64,000 nt of DNA from Victivallaceae bacterium (GCA_028709805.1 JAQUTL010000004.1:48008-112007), one strand, 5' to 3'; shown: positions 8,484 through 18,247, counted from the first letter of the stretch. Translations and numbers: made by a program. Notes: generated by a model from the letters alone, not told the origin.

Positions 8484-10766
8484 ATGAACATGGGCTGGCT
8501 TTCCGGCGGCTTCCGGATGATCGACGTTGCGGTGATTCTGGTTTATCTGGCGTTGTCTCTGATCCTCGGAATGCTCGGCAGCCGCCTGCTCGGACTCTCC
8601 GGCAACAAGGAAGAGGATTATTTTCTGGCCGGCCGGAAAATGCCGGGCTGGCTGAACGGACTGTCCAACGCCGCCACCGCGCTGAATTCGGACGTGGCGC
8701 CGCTTTATTGCGGCGTGGCGCTTGCCGCCGGACTCTCCGGCGCCTGGTTTTACCTGTCGCGTTTCGGCTTCGGAATGCTGATCGTTTCGCTGCTGTTCGC
8801 GGCAAAGTGGCGGCAGATGCGCATCCGGACCGGTCCGGAATTTTTTTCGCTGCGTTACGGACACGGCAGTAAAGCGGCTCGGGTCTACTCCTCGGTTTAC
8901 ACGGTGCTTCTGGGCATGATTCCGTGGATCGGAGCCGGAATCGTGGGCATGGACAAAGTGGCCGGGCCGATTTTCAACTACAACAACATCTGGATTACGG
9001 TGGCGGTCATCCTGCCGCTTCTGACGATCTATGTCTGGAGCGCCGGGTTCGGCGGCGTGCTGATAACCGACGGCATGCAGGGCGTGGTCATCATCATCGG
9101 CAATTTGGTGCTGGTGGTGGCGGTACTGGCGGCTTTCGGCGGCCCGTCCGGAATGGGAAAGGCGCTGCACGACGCGTATGCCGGACGAACCACTGCGGAA
9201 TTGAAATCACTTTCCGCCGCGCCGGGTTTTTTTGAGGTGGTCAATCCGGACGGCTCGGTGATCCAGCTGGCGATCTATCCGGAATACCAAAGCGGCTATT
9301 TCAACAACGTCCGCAACGCTGAAAAAATAAAATTCACGCCGTCCTATACCGGAGACGACAACCGGACGGTCACACCGGAACCGGCGGTGGCGTCGGTGGA
9401 CGGATTTGTGATTGAAGAGACGGTTTATGCGCCCCGGGAGAAACGTCCGGCGCGGTTCTGCGGAACGTCTCCGCAACTGGTCGCACCGGGTGAAGACGGC
9501 GGGATTGCCGCCGAGCTGCCCGGCGACATCATCTTCAGCCGCAACAACGGCGCGTCAAATGAATGGATCGTCAAAATGACGGGAGCGGCGGAAAACGCCG
9601 CCGAAAGCTACGGCTCGTCGCTCTCCAGTTCGCTGCCGGTGCCAGGCAACGCCATTCTCGGACCGCTTGGCGTGATCTGCTGGCTGTTGATTTCAGTGGT
9701 TGGCGTCGGCGGCGGCGTGGCGTCGGACGGTCAGCGTTATTTCTCCTGCAAGAACAATTACGAGGCGGCGAAGGTCGGGCTGTGGGGAAATGTGGCGCTG
9801 TTCGGCATGCTGCTGCTGCTGATGCTGCCGGTGCTCGGCATGCTGGCGCGGTATCCTGAAACCCATTTCATCGCGTCCGGCGGACTGCGGGAGAACATTT
9901 ACGGCCGCATGCTGATTGAATTTCTTCCGGAGGGGGCGGTCGGCATAACGGTGGCGGCAATGCTGGCCAGCGTGATGAGCACGGTTTCCAGCCACTTGAA
10001 CTACGGCAGCCAGACGCTGCTGAACGATGTCTACCGCCCGCTGCTGGGCGAGCCGAAAGCCGGCCGCGAGGTGTGGGTGGGCAGACTGCTGATGCTGGGA
10101 ATTGTCGCCTTGTCGGTGGTGGTCACGGTGCATACCGAATCGTTGATGGGAATAACCACGGTGGTTGTCGGGCTGTTCGGGTCGTCGGCCACCTTCGGCT
10201 GGGCGCAGTGGTGGTGGTGGCGGGTCAACCTCAAAGGGTGGCTGGCCTCGATTCTGACCGGTCCGATATTTTATTTTCTGTTCAGCAAACTGCTTCCGCT
10301 GATCCCGGCCTGGGCCGGGGCCATGCGTGAAAACGGCGAGACAATGGCGATAATCCAGGCCCTGATTTCAATGGTTCTGAGCATGCTGTGCTGGCTGGTC
10401 GTAACCCTGCTGACCAAACCGGAAGACATGACGCACCTCAAGGAATTTTATCTCAGGGCGCATCCGGCCGGGCTGTGGGGTCCGGTTCGGGCCGAGCTGA
10501 TTGCCGAAGGCAGACTGCCGGACGGCGAGCCGCCGGCGCAGCTGCTGCCGGGATTTCTGATCGCAGTCGTCGGTTTTGCGATGATGGCGGCCGGAACACT
10601 GGCGATCGCCACGCTGTTCATCGGCAACTACGCGGAAGTGGCGCTCTACACTGCGGCGACGATCGTTACCGGACTGATCTTCAAGCGTCTGTTCCGCTGG
10701 CATCTGCGGCGGCTTGGCGCCGACGTTGACTTCTACGGCAATCCGGAATCCGTCGAAACGCCTTAA
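8484..10766 (+). CDS. Sodium/solute symporter (SSS family) with large insert
   Basis: A 760-residue SLC5/SSS-type symporter. Family features are EDYFLAGRKMPGWLNGLSN, SDVAPLYCGVALAAG and many hydrophobic helices. A hydrophilic insert of about 165 residues (roughly 225-390, rich in Pro, Asp and Asn) separates the first seven helices from the remainder, probably exposed outside the cytoplasmic membrane. The start is not certain: ATG at 8484 has GGAGATGG some 12 nt upstream, and ATG at 8517 (MIDVAVILVY) is an alternative. It is next to an AraC regulator, which suggests inducible uptake of a sugar or related solute. Confidence 0.85.
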   Translation: MNMGWLSGGFRMIDVAVILVYLALSLILGMLGSRLLGLSGNKEEDYFLAGRKMPGWLNGLSNAATALNSDVAPLYCGVALAAGLSGAWFYLSRFGFGMLIVSLLFAAKWRQMRIRTGPEFFSLRYGHGSKAARVYSSVYTVLLGMIPWIGAGIVGMDKVAGPIFNYNNIWITVAVILPLLTIYVWSAGFGGVLITDGMQGVVIIIGNLVLVVAVLAAFGGPSGMGKALHDAYAGRTTAELKSLSAAPGFFEVVNPDGSVIQLAIYPEYQSGYFNNVRNAEKIKFTPSYTGDDNRTVTPEPAVASVDGFVIEETVYAPREKRPARFCGTSPQLVAPGEDGGIAAELPGDIIFSRNNGASNEWIVKMTGAAENAAESYGSSLSSSLPVPGNAILGPLGVICWLLISVVGVGGGVASDGQRYFSCKNNYEAAKVGLWGNVALFGMLLLLMLPVLGMLARYPETHFIASGGLRENIYGRMLIEFLPEGAVGITVAAMLASVMSTVSSHLNYGSQTLLNDVYRPLLGEPKAGREVWVGRLLMLGIVALSVVVTVHTESLMGITTVVVGLFGSSATFGWAQWWWWRVNLKGWLASILTGPIFYFLFSKLLPLIPAWAGAMRENGETMAIIQALISMVLSMLCWLVVTLLTKPEDMTHLKEFYLRAHPAGLWGPVRAELIAEGRLPDGEPPAQLLPGFLIAVVGFAMMAAGTLAIATLFIGNYAEVALYTAATIVTGLIFKRLFRWHLRRLGADVDFYGNPESVETP

Positions 10767-10771
10767 CCCGG

Positions 10772-11623
10772 TCAGCGGATGCCTTTGCGATATGCCGAAG
10801 GAGTGGTTTTGAGCACTTCGCGGAATCGGCGGCAAAAACAGGCCGAGTCATAAAAACCGCAGGAGGCGGCAACCTCTTTGACCGCCATTCTGGTATTGAG
10901 CAGCAAGTCGCAAGCCCGGGAGATTTTAGCCGCCTGAAGAAACTCCGTCGGCGTCTTCCCGGTTTCGCATTTCAGCATCCGCTCAAAATACTGCTTTGAA
11001 TAACCGGAACGTTTTACCATGTCATCCAGCACCGGAAACGGGGCGCCGGTGGCGCAGGTGTCATCAAACAAGCGCTGAATGCGGCGGCGAAGCGATCCTC
11101 CGGTGTCCGCCTCGCCGCCGGAAAGCCACTCGCCCAGCACCGCGATAAACTCGTAGGAGGCCAGCAGCATGTCCCAGCGCGATCTGAACGCGCGTGACCG
11201 GCAGCGGTTGAACAGCGATGCCGATGCCGCCTCAAGCCGCGATCCCGCCGGCACCGTCAGAACCGATCCGTATTTCTCCACCAGTCCGGCGCCGATCTGT
11301 GCGACGCTTGAGCCGATAAGCTGAAAATGATAGAACTCCCACCCGGCCGACCACGACGGCAAAAAGTAACAGTGCTGATCCGGAAGCGTGGCCAGCATCG
11401 CCTGCCCCGGCAGAATCGCCAACGTGGTTCCGTTGCGTTCGATCGCCCCCTCTCCGGCCAGCGAGTACTGCCAGATCAGCCGCGGCGCCGATCCGCGCTC
11501 CATGCCGTTCCACCGGTAAGAGCCGGAAACCGCGCATTCTTCGCCGGCAGCAACAATCGCCAGCGGCGGGAAACCTTCCTCCAGCGTATCGCAAAAGGAA
11601 TAATACTTTATATACTGTTTCAT
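10772..11623 (-). CDS. AraC family transcriptional regulator
   Basis: 283 residues. The N-terminal half resembles the cupin-like AraC ligand-binding domain ([33 protein letters not shown]), and the C-terminal 100 residues carry the two helix-turn-helix units ([49 protein letters not shown]). It converges with the symporter gene, only 5 nt between stops, and diverges from the H-X9-DG pseudopilin-like gene, whose promoter contains an inverted repeat. These two neighbours are its likeliest targets, by inference. Confidence 0.9.
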   Translation of the reverse strand: MKQYIKYYSFCDTLEEGFPPLAIVAAGEECAVSGSYRWNGMERGSAPRLIWQYSLAGEGAIERNGTTLAILPGQAMLATLPDQHCYFLPSWSAGWEFYHFQLIGSSVAQIGAGLVEKYGSVLTVPAGSRLEAASASLFNRCRSRAFRSRWDMLLASYEFIAVLGEWLSGGEADTGGSLRRRIQRLFDDTCATGAPFPVLDDMVKRSGYSKQYFERMLKCETGKTPTEFLQAAKISRACDLLLNTRMAVKEVAASCGFYDSACFCRRFREVLKTTPSAYRKGIR

Positions 11624-11648
11624 ACAATTAATCTTCGGTCACATAATA

Positions 11649-11677
11649 TTGACGCAGTTGAATATCAACGTTATACT
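11649..11677 (+). promoter_or_regulatory. Promoter of pilin-like gene with inverted repeat in spacer
   Basis: TTGACG (11649-11654), a 17-nt spacer and TATACT (11672-11677). The spacer contains the perfect inverted repeat GTTGA-ATA-TCAAC (11657-11669), well placed for a regulator to control access of RNA polymerase. The divergent AraC-type gene starts at 11623. Confidence 0.6.
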
Positions 11678-11719
11678 ATATCTCAAACAAAATTAAAATA
11701 CAATTATATTCGGAGAAAA

Positions 11720-12496
11720 ATGAAAAAAAGCTTCACGTTGATCGAGCTGCTGGTGGTAATTGCAATCATTGCGATACTGGCGTCCATGCTTCTGCCGAGT
11801 CTGGCGCGCGCCAGAGAGATGGCCAACCGGGCGAACTGTGCGGGAAATATCAGGCAGAGCATTCAGGCGCTGTCGCTATATGCCGACGGCGGCGGATCGG
11901 GCTGGATCACCACGCTCGGCGCCGACGGCTGGCAGTGGTACAATATCGGCAGCATGCCGCAGGAGCTGGGATTGTCGGACGACATCAACGTCCGGCGCGA
12001 TCCGTCCACCCGGAAAATGACGCTCTGTCCCAGCAATGTGGATATGAACCAGGTGCTGCAGTCCATCGCCTACGGCGCGATCTGCTTTACGCAGGACGAG
12101 CTTGATTCGGAAGACTATCCCTATGCCGACGCCGCAGTGTTTGAAAAAATCGGAGTCGGCTCCAGCATTCCGCCGCGCTACGTCCGACTCGGCTCCTGCC
12201 CGGCGCCGTCAACTTATATCCTGCTGACCGACTCCGCGTTCGGTCCAGATTTCAGCTCCGGCGCCATTGACGACTGGAGCACCGGAACCCAGATTAACCT
12301 TATCTACCGGGAGCGCGCCAACTACAGCGGCATTCTTGAACGCCACAACGGCGTGGCCAACATCGGCTACGGCGACGGACACGTCGGAGATTCCGGCGAC
12401 CATAATATGCTTTACACCGCTTCGCATTTGAAGGAGATGCTGGTCGACGGCGGATTTTCCATCCTCAGTCTGGAAGACAACGAAGTCATACAATAA
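11720..12496 (+). CDS. Prepilin-like secreted protein with H-X9-DG motif
   Basis: 258 residues starting [19 protein letters not shown], the type IV prepilin/pseudopilin N-terminal helix with Glu5, preceded by Ser instead of the usual Gly at -1. Near the C-terminus [15 protein letters not shown] fits the H-X9-DG motif (His, nine residues, Asp-Gly) found in many PVC pseudopilin-like proteins. The middle is globular with few cysteines. ATG at 11720 follows GGAG by 5 nt. Such proteins are very numerous in Lentisphaerota and Planctomycetes; their role is not established, with surface attachment or polysaccharide handling among the suggestions. Confidence 0.85.
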   Translation: MKKSFTLIELLVVIAIIAILASMLLPSLARAREMANRANCAGNIRQSIQALSLYADGGGSGWITTLGADGWQWYNIGSMPQELGLSDDINVRRDPSTRKMTLCPSNVDMNQVLQSIAYGAICFTQDELDSEDYPYADAAVFEKIGVGSSIPPRYVRLGSCPAPSTYILLTDSAFGPDFSSGAIDDWSTGTQINLIYRERANYSGILERHNGVANIGYGDGHVGDSGDHNMLYTASHLKEMLVDGGFSILSLEDNEVIQ

Positions 12497-12508
12497 CCAT
12501 CCCATCCC

Positions 12509-12539
12509 GAGTCCGCCGCCGCGCTGCGGTGGCGAACTC
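12509..12539. terminator. Hairpin between convergent genes
   Basis: A 14-bp stem with one mismatch (GAGTCCGCCGCCGC / GCGGTGGCGAACTC, loop GCT) between the pilin-like gene and the end of metH. It lacks a T-tract, so it may act as a weak terminator or an mRNA 3'-end stabiliser for the convergent transcripts. Confidence 0.4.
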
Positions 12540-14970
12540 ACCGGCGCGGTTCGGATTTTCCGGCCGTGCCGGTTCCTTTTTTCTGACAGAAACGCACCGT
12601 TTCCATCGCGTCCCGGGCATAGGTTCCGCCGGCTCCGGCGGCAAATTCAGCGTCAACTGCCGCGCCGCCCAGAATAAAGTCTACATAATCAAGTCCTTCG
12701 GCCCGTGCCAGATCGATTGTCTCCTTCATGCGCGGCATGGTGGTGGTCATCAACGCGGAGAGTCCGCACAACCGTGCGCCGCTCCGCTTCAGCTCGGCGA
12801 CGATTCCGGCGGCGGAAACGTCTTTCCCCAGATCGATCACCTTGAATCCGTAGTTGCCCAGCATCAGGCAGACGATGTTTTTCCCGATGTCGTGAATATC
12901 ACCCTCAACGGTTGCCATCACCACCGTTTCTCCGGCGTTGCCGCCTTTTCTCTCCTTCAACCGCGGTTCGATCACCGCGATGGCGCGACGCATGGCGTCG
13001 GCGCTCATCAGAAGCTGCGGCAGAAAATATTCGCCGGATGAAAACTTGCGGCCGACAACGTTTATCGCGTCAATCAGCCGATCCATGATCGTCCCGGCGT
13101 TTACTCCTGATTGCAGCGCGGCCTCGGCGGCGGCGGCGATTTTCGGCTCATCCCCTTTGAGCACCATGCCGAACAGCGCCTCCAGCGGGTCGGCGGCGGA
13201 AGCGGAAGCGGCGGAAGCGACCGGAGGCGGAACCGCGTTGGAGAACCGTTCAAGGTAGCGGACAAAACCGGGATCGCGGCCGAGCAGCGCGTCGGCGGCA
13301 ATCGGGTCGAACAAAGAGAAGTCGGCCGACGGATTGGCAATGGCGCCGGTAAGTCCGCGTTCACGCGCCAGCTTCATAAAGGTGGCGTTCAGCACCGGCC
13401 GGGCCGGCAGCCCGAAGCTGACGTTGGACAGGCCGCATACCGAGCCCATCCCGAAGTCACGGGCGAACTCCGCGGTTTCCAGCGCCGCAACCGCGCCGGG
13501 ACCGCCGGAAGCCACGGCCATGACCAGCAGATCCACCACACAGTCATTTTTTCCGTAGCCGTATTTCTGTGCCGCGGCGAATATCTGTTTAACCAGTCCG
13601 GCACGCTCGGCGGCGGTTTCCGGCACGCCGCTGTCGGCCACCGGAAGAATGATTATCGCGGCGCCGTAGAACGCGGCCACCGGAAGAAGTTTTTCCAGTC
13701 TTTCCCGCTCGGCCGAGATCGAATTGAGCAGCGCCCGGCCGGGATAACGGCGCAGCGCGGCGGCCACCACCTCCGGTGAAGTTGAGTCAATCGCCAGCGG
13801 CAGCGGCGAGACCGCCGACACCTGCTCGACCGCCTCCAGCATCAGCGCCTTTTCATCCACGCCGCCCAGTCCCATATTCACGTCCAGCAGTGCGGCGCCG
13901 CGCTCGGTCTGCGCGGCGGCGAATTCGCGCACCATATCCATTTTACCGGCGCGCAGTTCGGCCTGAAGCGCCTTTTTGCCGGTGGGATTGATCCTTTCTC
14001 CAATCAGCATAAAATCGCGGCCGTTGAGTTCGGCGCAGCGCACTGCGGAGCAGACCAGTCCGGGACGACGGTCGGAGGCCGTCGGCCGCGGCGTCAATTT
14101 TTTCAGCCCGGCGGACAGGGCGGCTATATGTTCTGGTGTGGTTCCGCAGCAGCCGCCGGCGACATTCACGCCGGCGTCGCGCATCGCCGCGGAAAAGCCG
14201 CCGAAGGTTTCCGGCGACATGCCGAACACGGTTCGACCGTCGGCGGCAAGTTTCGGCATGCCGGCGTTCGGCTTGGCGACCAGCGGCACCGCGGCAAAAG
14301 GCTTGATCGCGGAGATCAGCTTCAACATCTGCTCGGGTCCGGTAGAACAGTTGCAGCCGAAGGCGTCGGCGCCGAGGCTCTGCAACGTTATCAGCGCCGA
14401 CTTCGGATCATTCCCCGATAGCGTCCGCCCGTGTTCGTCAAACGTCAATGTGACGATCACCGGCAAATCAGGCGCGGTCTCTTTTGCCGCGATCAGCGCG
14501 GCGCGCGCCTGCTGCAGATCGAACATCGTTTCAACGGCGAATCCGTCCACGCCGCCGTCGGCCAATGCCGCGATCTGCTCGGCGTAAACGGCGACCAGTT
14601 CTTCAAAGTCGAGGTCGCCCCACGGCTTCAAAAATTTCCCGGTGGGGGAGATGTCACCGAAAATCAGGCGGCTTCCGGCGTTGCGCCGGCAGTTGGCGGC
14701 AAGTGCCGAGTTGATTTCACGCACCCGGCCGCCGGCGCCGAACTCTTCAAGTTTCGGACGGTTTCCGCCGAAACTCGGCACATACACAATGTCGCTCCCG
14801 GCGGAAAAATAGGCGTTGTGAATCGCATCGACGATCTCCGGGTGTTCCATCGCAAACAATTCCGGCGACACTCCGGCCGGCATGCCGCGCTTGACCAGTT
14901 CGGTTCCGGTGGCGCCGTCAAGGATGACAAAACGGCTGCGACAGAGTTGACTGAATTCTTTTTTATTCAT
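12538..14970 (-). CDS. metH: Cobalamin-dependent methionine synthase without activation domain
   Basis: 810 residues holding the first three MetH modules. The homocysteine-binding barrel (about 1-300) has zinc-ligand motifs GCNCSTGP and GGCCGTTPEH. The methyltetrahydrofolate-binding barrel (about 320-580) includes GERINPTGKKAL and LLDVNMGLGGVDE. The B12 cap and binding domain (about 600-800) has DIHDIGKNIV, whose His replaces the lower cobalamin ligand. The C-terminal SAM/reactivation domain is missing here and is encoded by the gene just upstream, which overlaps by 8 nt. It is the last gene of the bio operon. Confidence 0.93.
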   Translation of the reverse strand: MNKKEFSQLCRSRFVILDGATGTELVKRGMPAGVSPELFAMEHPEIVDAIHNAYFSAGSDIVYVPSFGGNRPKLEEFGAGGRVREINSALAANCRRNAGSRLIFGDISPTGKFLKPWGDLDFEELVAVYAEQIAALADGGVDGFAVETMFDLQQARAALIAAKETAPDLPVIVTLTFDEHGRTLSGNDPKSALITLQSLGADAFGCNCSTGPEQMLKLISAIKPFAAVPLVAKPNAGMPKLAADGRTVFGMSPETFGGFSAAMRDAGVNVAGGCCGTTPEHIAALSAGLKKLTPRPTASDRRPGLVCSAVRCAELNGRDFMLIGERINPTGKKALQAELRAGKMDMVREFAAAQTERGAALLDVNMGLGGVDEKALMLEAVEQVSAVSPLPLAIDSTSPEVVAAALRRYPGRALLNSISAERERLEKLLPVAAFYGAAIIILPVADSGVPETAAERAGLVKQIFAAAQKYGYGKNDCVVDLLVMAVASGGPGAVAALETAEFARDFGMGSVCGLSNVSFGLPARPVLNATFMKLARERGLTGAIANPSADFSLFDPIAADALLGRDPGFVRYLERFSNAVPPPVASAASASAADPLEALFGMVLKGDEPKIAAAAEAALQSGVNAGTIMDRLIDAINVVGRKFSSGEYFLPQLLMSADAMRRAIAVIEPRLKERKGGNAGETVVMATVEGDIHDIGKNIVCLMLGNYGFKVIDLGKDVSAAGIVAELKRSGARLCGLSALMTTTMPRMKETIDLARAEGLDYVDFILGGAAVDAEFAAGAGGTYARDAMETVRFCQKKGTGTAGKSEPRR

Positions 14971-15553
14971 TTCCGGTGACTCCGATCATGGCGGTCACGG
15001 TTTTTTCCGGACAGAGAATCAGCCGGTCACCGAGCTCAACGCCGAGTTTGCTCATTTCCAGCAGCCGGTAAAATTCCCGCTGCGCCTCCAACGGCCAGTC
15101 GCCGTATCCGGGTGAAAAACGGCGCTTCCCCAATGCCAGACCGGAGCGGGCGAACCGCTGGCGCAGATGCAGTTCCAGCGCGTCCACCGCCGCCTCCACT
15201 CCCTCGCTGCCGACCGCGTCGCACACTGCGGCCCGGAAGCTCGACCCGTCCGCGAATTCCCGGCGCGCCGCCTCCACGATCCGGGCTCCGGCCGTCACCG
15301 TGAAAATCACCGCTCCGGAACAATTCTCCAGACGGGCGGCCACATCCCGGCTTTCTCCCGCCAGCCGCAGCGCCTCCGGCAGCGACAGCTCCAGCCACGC
15401 GCCGACAAACCGGCATTTGACAAACTGACGGCCGATCTCGGATTCAATGCGGCCGCGCTCCTCCGCCCCAAGCTCCGGTATGCGGACCCGCAGCCGGGCG
15501 AGAATCATCTTGACCGGCGGCTCTATTCGGATCGGCAGAAAGTTCACAGACAT
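14963..15553 (-). CDS. Stand-alone MetH activation-domain protein
   Basis: A 196-residue protein matching the methionine synthase reactivation domain: KRRFSPGYGDWPLEAQREF, EMSKLGVELGD and CPEKTVTAMIGV near the C-terminus correspond to the SAM-binding part of the E. coli MetH tail. It is shorter than that domain (about 330 aa), like the stand-alone form I recall from Thermotoga. Its role would be reductive remethylation of cob(II)alamin in the separate MetH encoded next to it. It overlaps bioA by 10 nt and metH by 8 nt, so expression of enzyme and activator is coupled. Confidence 0.85.
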   Translation of the reverse strand: MSVNFLPIRIEPPVKMILARLRVRIPELGAEERGRIESEIGRQFVKCRFVGAWLELSLPEALRLAGESRDVAARLENCSGAVIFTVTAGARIVEAARREFADGSSFRAAVCDAVGSEGVEAAVDALELHLRQRFARSGLALGKRRFSPGYGDWPLEAQREFYRLLEMSKLGVELGDRLILCPEKTVTAMIGVTGNE

Positions 15554-16821
15554 TCGGCAACCACCTCACAGACCGCACCGGTTAGAGTGGCGATGTCTTT
15601 TTTCTCCGTCACAAAAGGCGGCATCAGATAGACCGCATTTCCGAAAGGACGGACCCAGCAGCCGCGTTTGACAAACTCAAGACAGAGCCGGTCGCAGTCC
15701 GGCGCCGCGTCAAGCTCGACAACGCCGACCGCGCCGATGGTTCTCACGTCGGCCACATGGGGCATCCTCCTGACCGGCTCAAGCCCGGAGCCGAGCATGA
15801 TCTCAATCTCGCGCACCCGGCTCTGCCAGTCGTATTCGCCAAACAACTCCAGCGACGCGCAGGCGGCGGCGCAGGCCACCGGGTTGGCCATAAAGGTGGG
15901 GCCGTGCATCAGTGCGCCGGGCTCGCCGGAGGAGATGACGGAGGCCACCTTGTCGGTCGCCAGTGTGGCGGCCAGCGTGATGTGTCCGCCGGTCAGCGCC
16001 TTGCCCACGCACATGATGTCCGGGGTTATTCCGGCGTAATTGCAGGCGAAAAGTTCGCCGGTGCGCCCGAATCCGGTGGCGATTTCGTCCAGAATCAGCA
16101 GAACGCCGAACTCGTCGCAAAGTTTCCGCAGTCCGGCAAGATAACGCGGAGAATATATCCGCATTCCGCCGGCTCCCTGAAGCACCGGCTCAAGAATCAC
16201 GCCGGCGATATCGCCGGAATGACGTTCGAGCATTTCACGGGCGGCAGTCAGGTCGGACTCCTGAAAATTGTCAAAACCCATCGCCGGCGCCGGCGCAACA
16301 AAGTGCTTGGTCAGCAGATAGTCAAAATATTTGTGCATGCCGGAGGACGAGCCGAGCGCCATGGTGCCGAACGTGTCGCCGTGATAGGTGTGCTCCACGG
16401 TCATGAATTTTGAATGTCCGTTCCGGCCGAGCGCATGGAAATACTGAAGCGCCATTTTCATCGCCACTTCACAGGCGACGCTGCCGGAGTCGGAATAAAA
16501 CACCTTGTCCAGTCCGCGCGGCACCATGGCCAGCAGTTTCTCGGTCAACTCAATCGCCGGAGCATGGGTAAGTCCGCCAAACATCACATGCGGCATCACG
16601 TCAAGCTGGCGCTTCATCGCCTCAACGATCTTCGGGTGGCGATGGCCGTGCGCCATTGTCCACCAGCTTGAGATTCCGTCGATCAGGCTGCTTCCGTCGG
16701 CCATGTGCAGCCGAACCCCCTCGGCGGAGACCACCCGCAGTGCCGGACGCGGCGTTATCGTGCCGGAATACGGGTGCCAGACATGCTCCCGATCAAATTT
16801 TTCAAGATTTTCAACCGTCAT
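15544..16821 (-). CDS. bioA: Adenosylmethionine-8-amino-7-oxononanoate aminotransferase
   Basis: PLP enzyme that converts KAPA to DAPA in biotin synthesis with SAM as amino donor. 425 residues, with the BioA start DREHVWHPYSGTITPRPAL, the substrate-binding SSWWTMAHGHRHPKI, LDEIATGFGRTGELFACNYA, and the PLP lysine in MCVGKALTGGHITLAATL. HGPTFMANPVACAAA is also diagnostic. The gene starts one base after the bioD stop codon and is the fifth gene of the operon. Confidence 0.96.
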   Translation of the reverse strand: MTVENLEKFDREHVWHPYSGTITPRPALRVVSAEGVRLHMADGSSLIDGISSWWTMAHGHRHPKIVEAMKRQLDVMPHVMFGGLTHAPAIELTEKLLAMVPRGLDKVFYSDSGSVACEVAMKMALQYFHALGRNGHSKFMTVEHTYHGDTFGTMALGSSSGMHKYFDYLLTKHFVAPAPAMGFDNFQESDLTAAREMLERHSGDIAGVILEPVLQGAGGMRIYSPRYLAGLRKLCDEFGVLLILDEIATGFGRTGELFACNYAGITPDIMCVGKALTGGHITLAATLATDKVASVISSGEPGALMHGPTFMANPVACAAACASLELFGEYDWQSRVREIEIMLGSGLEPVRRMPHVADVRTIGAVGVVELDAAPDCDRLCLEFVKRGCWVRPFGNAVYLMPPFVTEKKDIATLTGAVCEVVAECL

Positions 16822-16822
16822 T

Positions 16823-17491
16823 TTACACTCCGAAAAGTTGTTTGCAGTCCGGAACCTGCGTCAGCCGTTCGCCGGAAACCACCGGCATCTCGAGCCAGAC
16901 TCCGGGACATTTTTCACGCAGATAGCGCCGAGTTTCCGCCTCGATCACCTCGTCGGTCTGCGGATAGCGGTTGTAGACCACCGCCGCCACCTTCATGCCG
17001 CGCCGCTCGGCCGCCTCGATCGAAAGCAGCGTGTGATTGATCGACCCCAGCTTCCCGGAGGTCACCAGTATCAGCGGCCATTTTTTGCCGGCCGCGCAGT
17101 CAACCGTCAGCAGGTCGCGGGTCAACGGAACCATCAGTCCGCCGGCGCCCTCGACCAGAACAAAGTCAAACGCGGCGTCAACTTCGGCCAGCGCGCGTTC
17201 AATCGCGGAGAAATCAAGCTCGCGGCGGTCGATCGCCGCCGCCAGATGGGGAGACGCCGGATAGGTGAACACCGCCGGACGGGTCAGCGCGCGACGGTCG
17301 AAATCATCCTCCGCCATACCGGTCAGGCGGCGGTGAAGATCAATGTCAATGCTGCGCCCGTCCGGACTCCCGGTCTGAACCAGTTTGAATGTGGTGGCGC
17401 GGCAGCCGCGGTCAAGCAGATATTTGAGCAGTCCAGCGGTAACGTAACTTTTCCCGACATCGGTGTCGATGCCGCTGACAAACCAGATCAT
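16823..17491 (-). CDS. bioD: Dethiobiotin synthetase
   Basis: ATP-dependent carboxylase that closes the ureido ring of dethiobiotin. 222 residues with the P-loop GIDTDVGKSYVTAGLL, the substrate-binding KLVQTGSPDG, LVEGAGGLMVPLTRDLLTVD and VTSGKLGSINHTLL. The first P-loop residue order (GIDTDVGKS versus GTDTDVGKT) differs slightly from E. coli but keeps the catalytic Lys. It lies 6 nt after bioC and 1 nt before bioA. Confidence 0.95.
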   Translation of the reverse strand: MIWFVSGIDTDVGKSYVTAGLLKYLLDRGCRATTFKLVQTGSPDGRSIDIDLHRRLTGMAEDDFDRRALTRPAVFTYPASPHLAAAIDRRELDFSAIERALAEVDAAFDFVLVEGAGGLMVPLTRDLLTVDCAAGKKWPLILVTSGKLGSINHTLLSIEAAERRGMKVAAVVYNRYPQTDEVIEAETRRYLREKCPGVWLEMPVVSGERLTQVPDCKQLFGV

Positions 17492-17497
17492 TTTTCG

Positions 17498-18247
17498 CTA
17501 TTCCTTTCTTCCGAGAAAATAAACCGGAGCAAAAGTCAGAGGAACCCGGCCGCCGGGTTCGCCGAAGCGCCGCTCGTAGTCACGACAGAATTCTTCAAGT
17601 TCACCGCGAGTCCAGCGGACGCCGTCATCCACGCCGTTCACTCCGGTATATTTCAGGTGCTTCAGCACATCGAGCGGCGTATCGAACCTGAGCACGGTTT
17701 TCCGTTCACACACTTCAACGCCGGTAAAAAATTCCCGGCCAAGCTCCGCAATCTTCGCCGGCTCACGATAGACCAGACCGCGACCGCAAAGCGCACGAAT
17801 CTCTCCGAGATTGCGCGGCGAAAAACTGCTGAAGGCAAAAATTCCACCCGGCCGCAGCGCCTCATGCGCCCGGACAAACACTGTGCGCAGATCGGCAGCC
17901 CACTGCAGCGCCGCGTTGCTGACCACCAGATCAAGCGGCGCGGGAAAATCGACCGTTTCAACATCGCCGGCCAGAAACACGGAATCGTCTATCCGCAGCG
18001 TCAGATCGGCGCATCCATCCACAATGTCGTTCAAAAAAAGCGTGTCATAAGTCAGCGCGGCCTCGATCTTCTCGCTGAGCAGTCCGGAGCCGCAGCCGAT
18101 CTCGAATATCCGCCGGAACCCGGTGCGGCCGGAACGCTCCTCCAGTATCTTCAAGAGTTTCAGCGCCATCTCCCGCTGCACGATCGCATACCGGCGATAA
18201 GTCGGCAAATGGCGTCCGAAGCGCTGTCTCACCACATCTTTATTCAT
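17498..18247 (-). CDS. bioC: Malonyl-ACP O-methyltransferase BioC
   Basis: SAM-dependent methyltransferase that masks malonyl-ACP so that fatty acid synthase can build the pimeloyl chain. The true start is MNKDVVRQRFGRHLPTYRRY at 18247, since the family begins here (RFxRxxxTYdxxA); an upstream in-frame extension would be read inside bioG. Motifs: IFEIGCGSGLLSE (SAM site), VVSNAALQWAADL and FSSFSPRNLGEIR. 249 residues. The bioG stop overlaps the start by 8 nt. Working with BioG it supplies pimeloyl-ACP to BioF. Confidence 0.93.
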   Translation of the reverse strand: MNKDVVRQRFGRHLPTYRRYAIVQREMALKLLKILEERSGRTGFRRIFEIGCGSGLLSEKIEAALTYDTLFLNDIVDGCADLTLRIDDSVFLAGDVETVDFPAPLDLVVSNAALQWAADLRTVFVRAHEALRPGGIFAFSSFSPRNLGEIRALCGRGLVYREPAKIAELGREFFTGVEVCERKTVLRFDTPLDVLKHLKYTGVNGVDDGVRWTRGELEEFCRDYERRFGEPGGRVPLTFAPVYFLGRKE

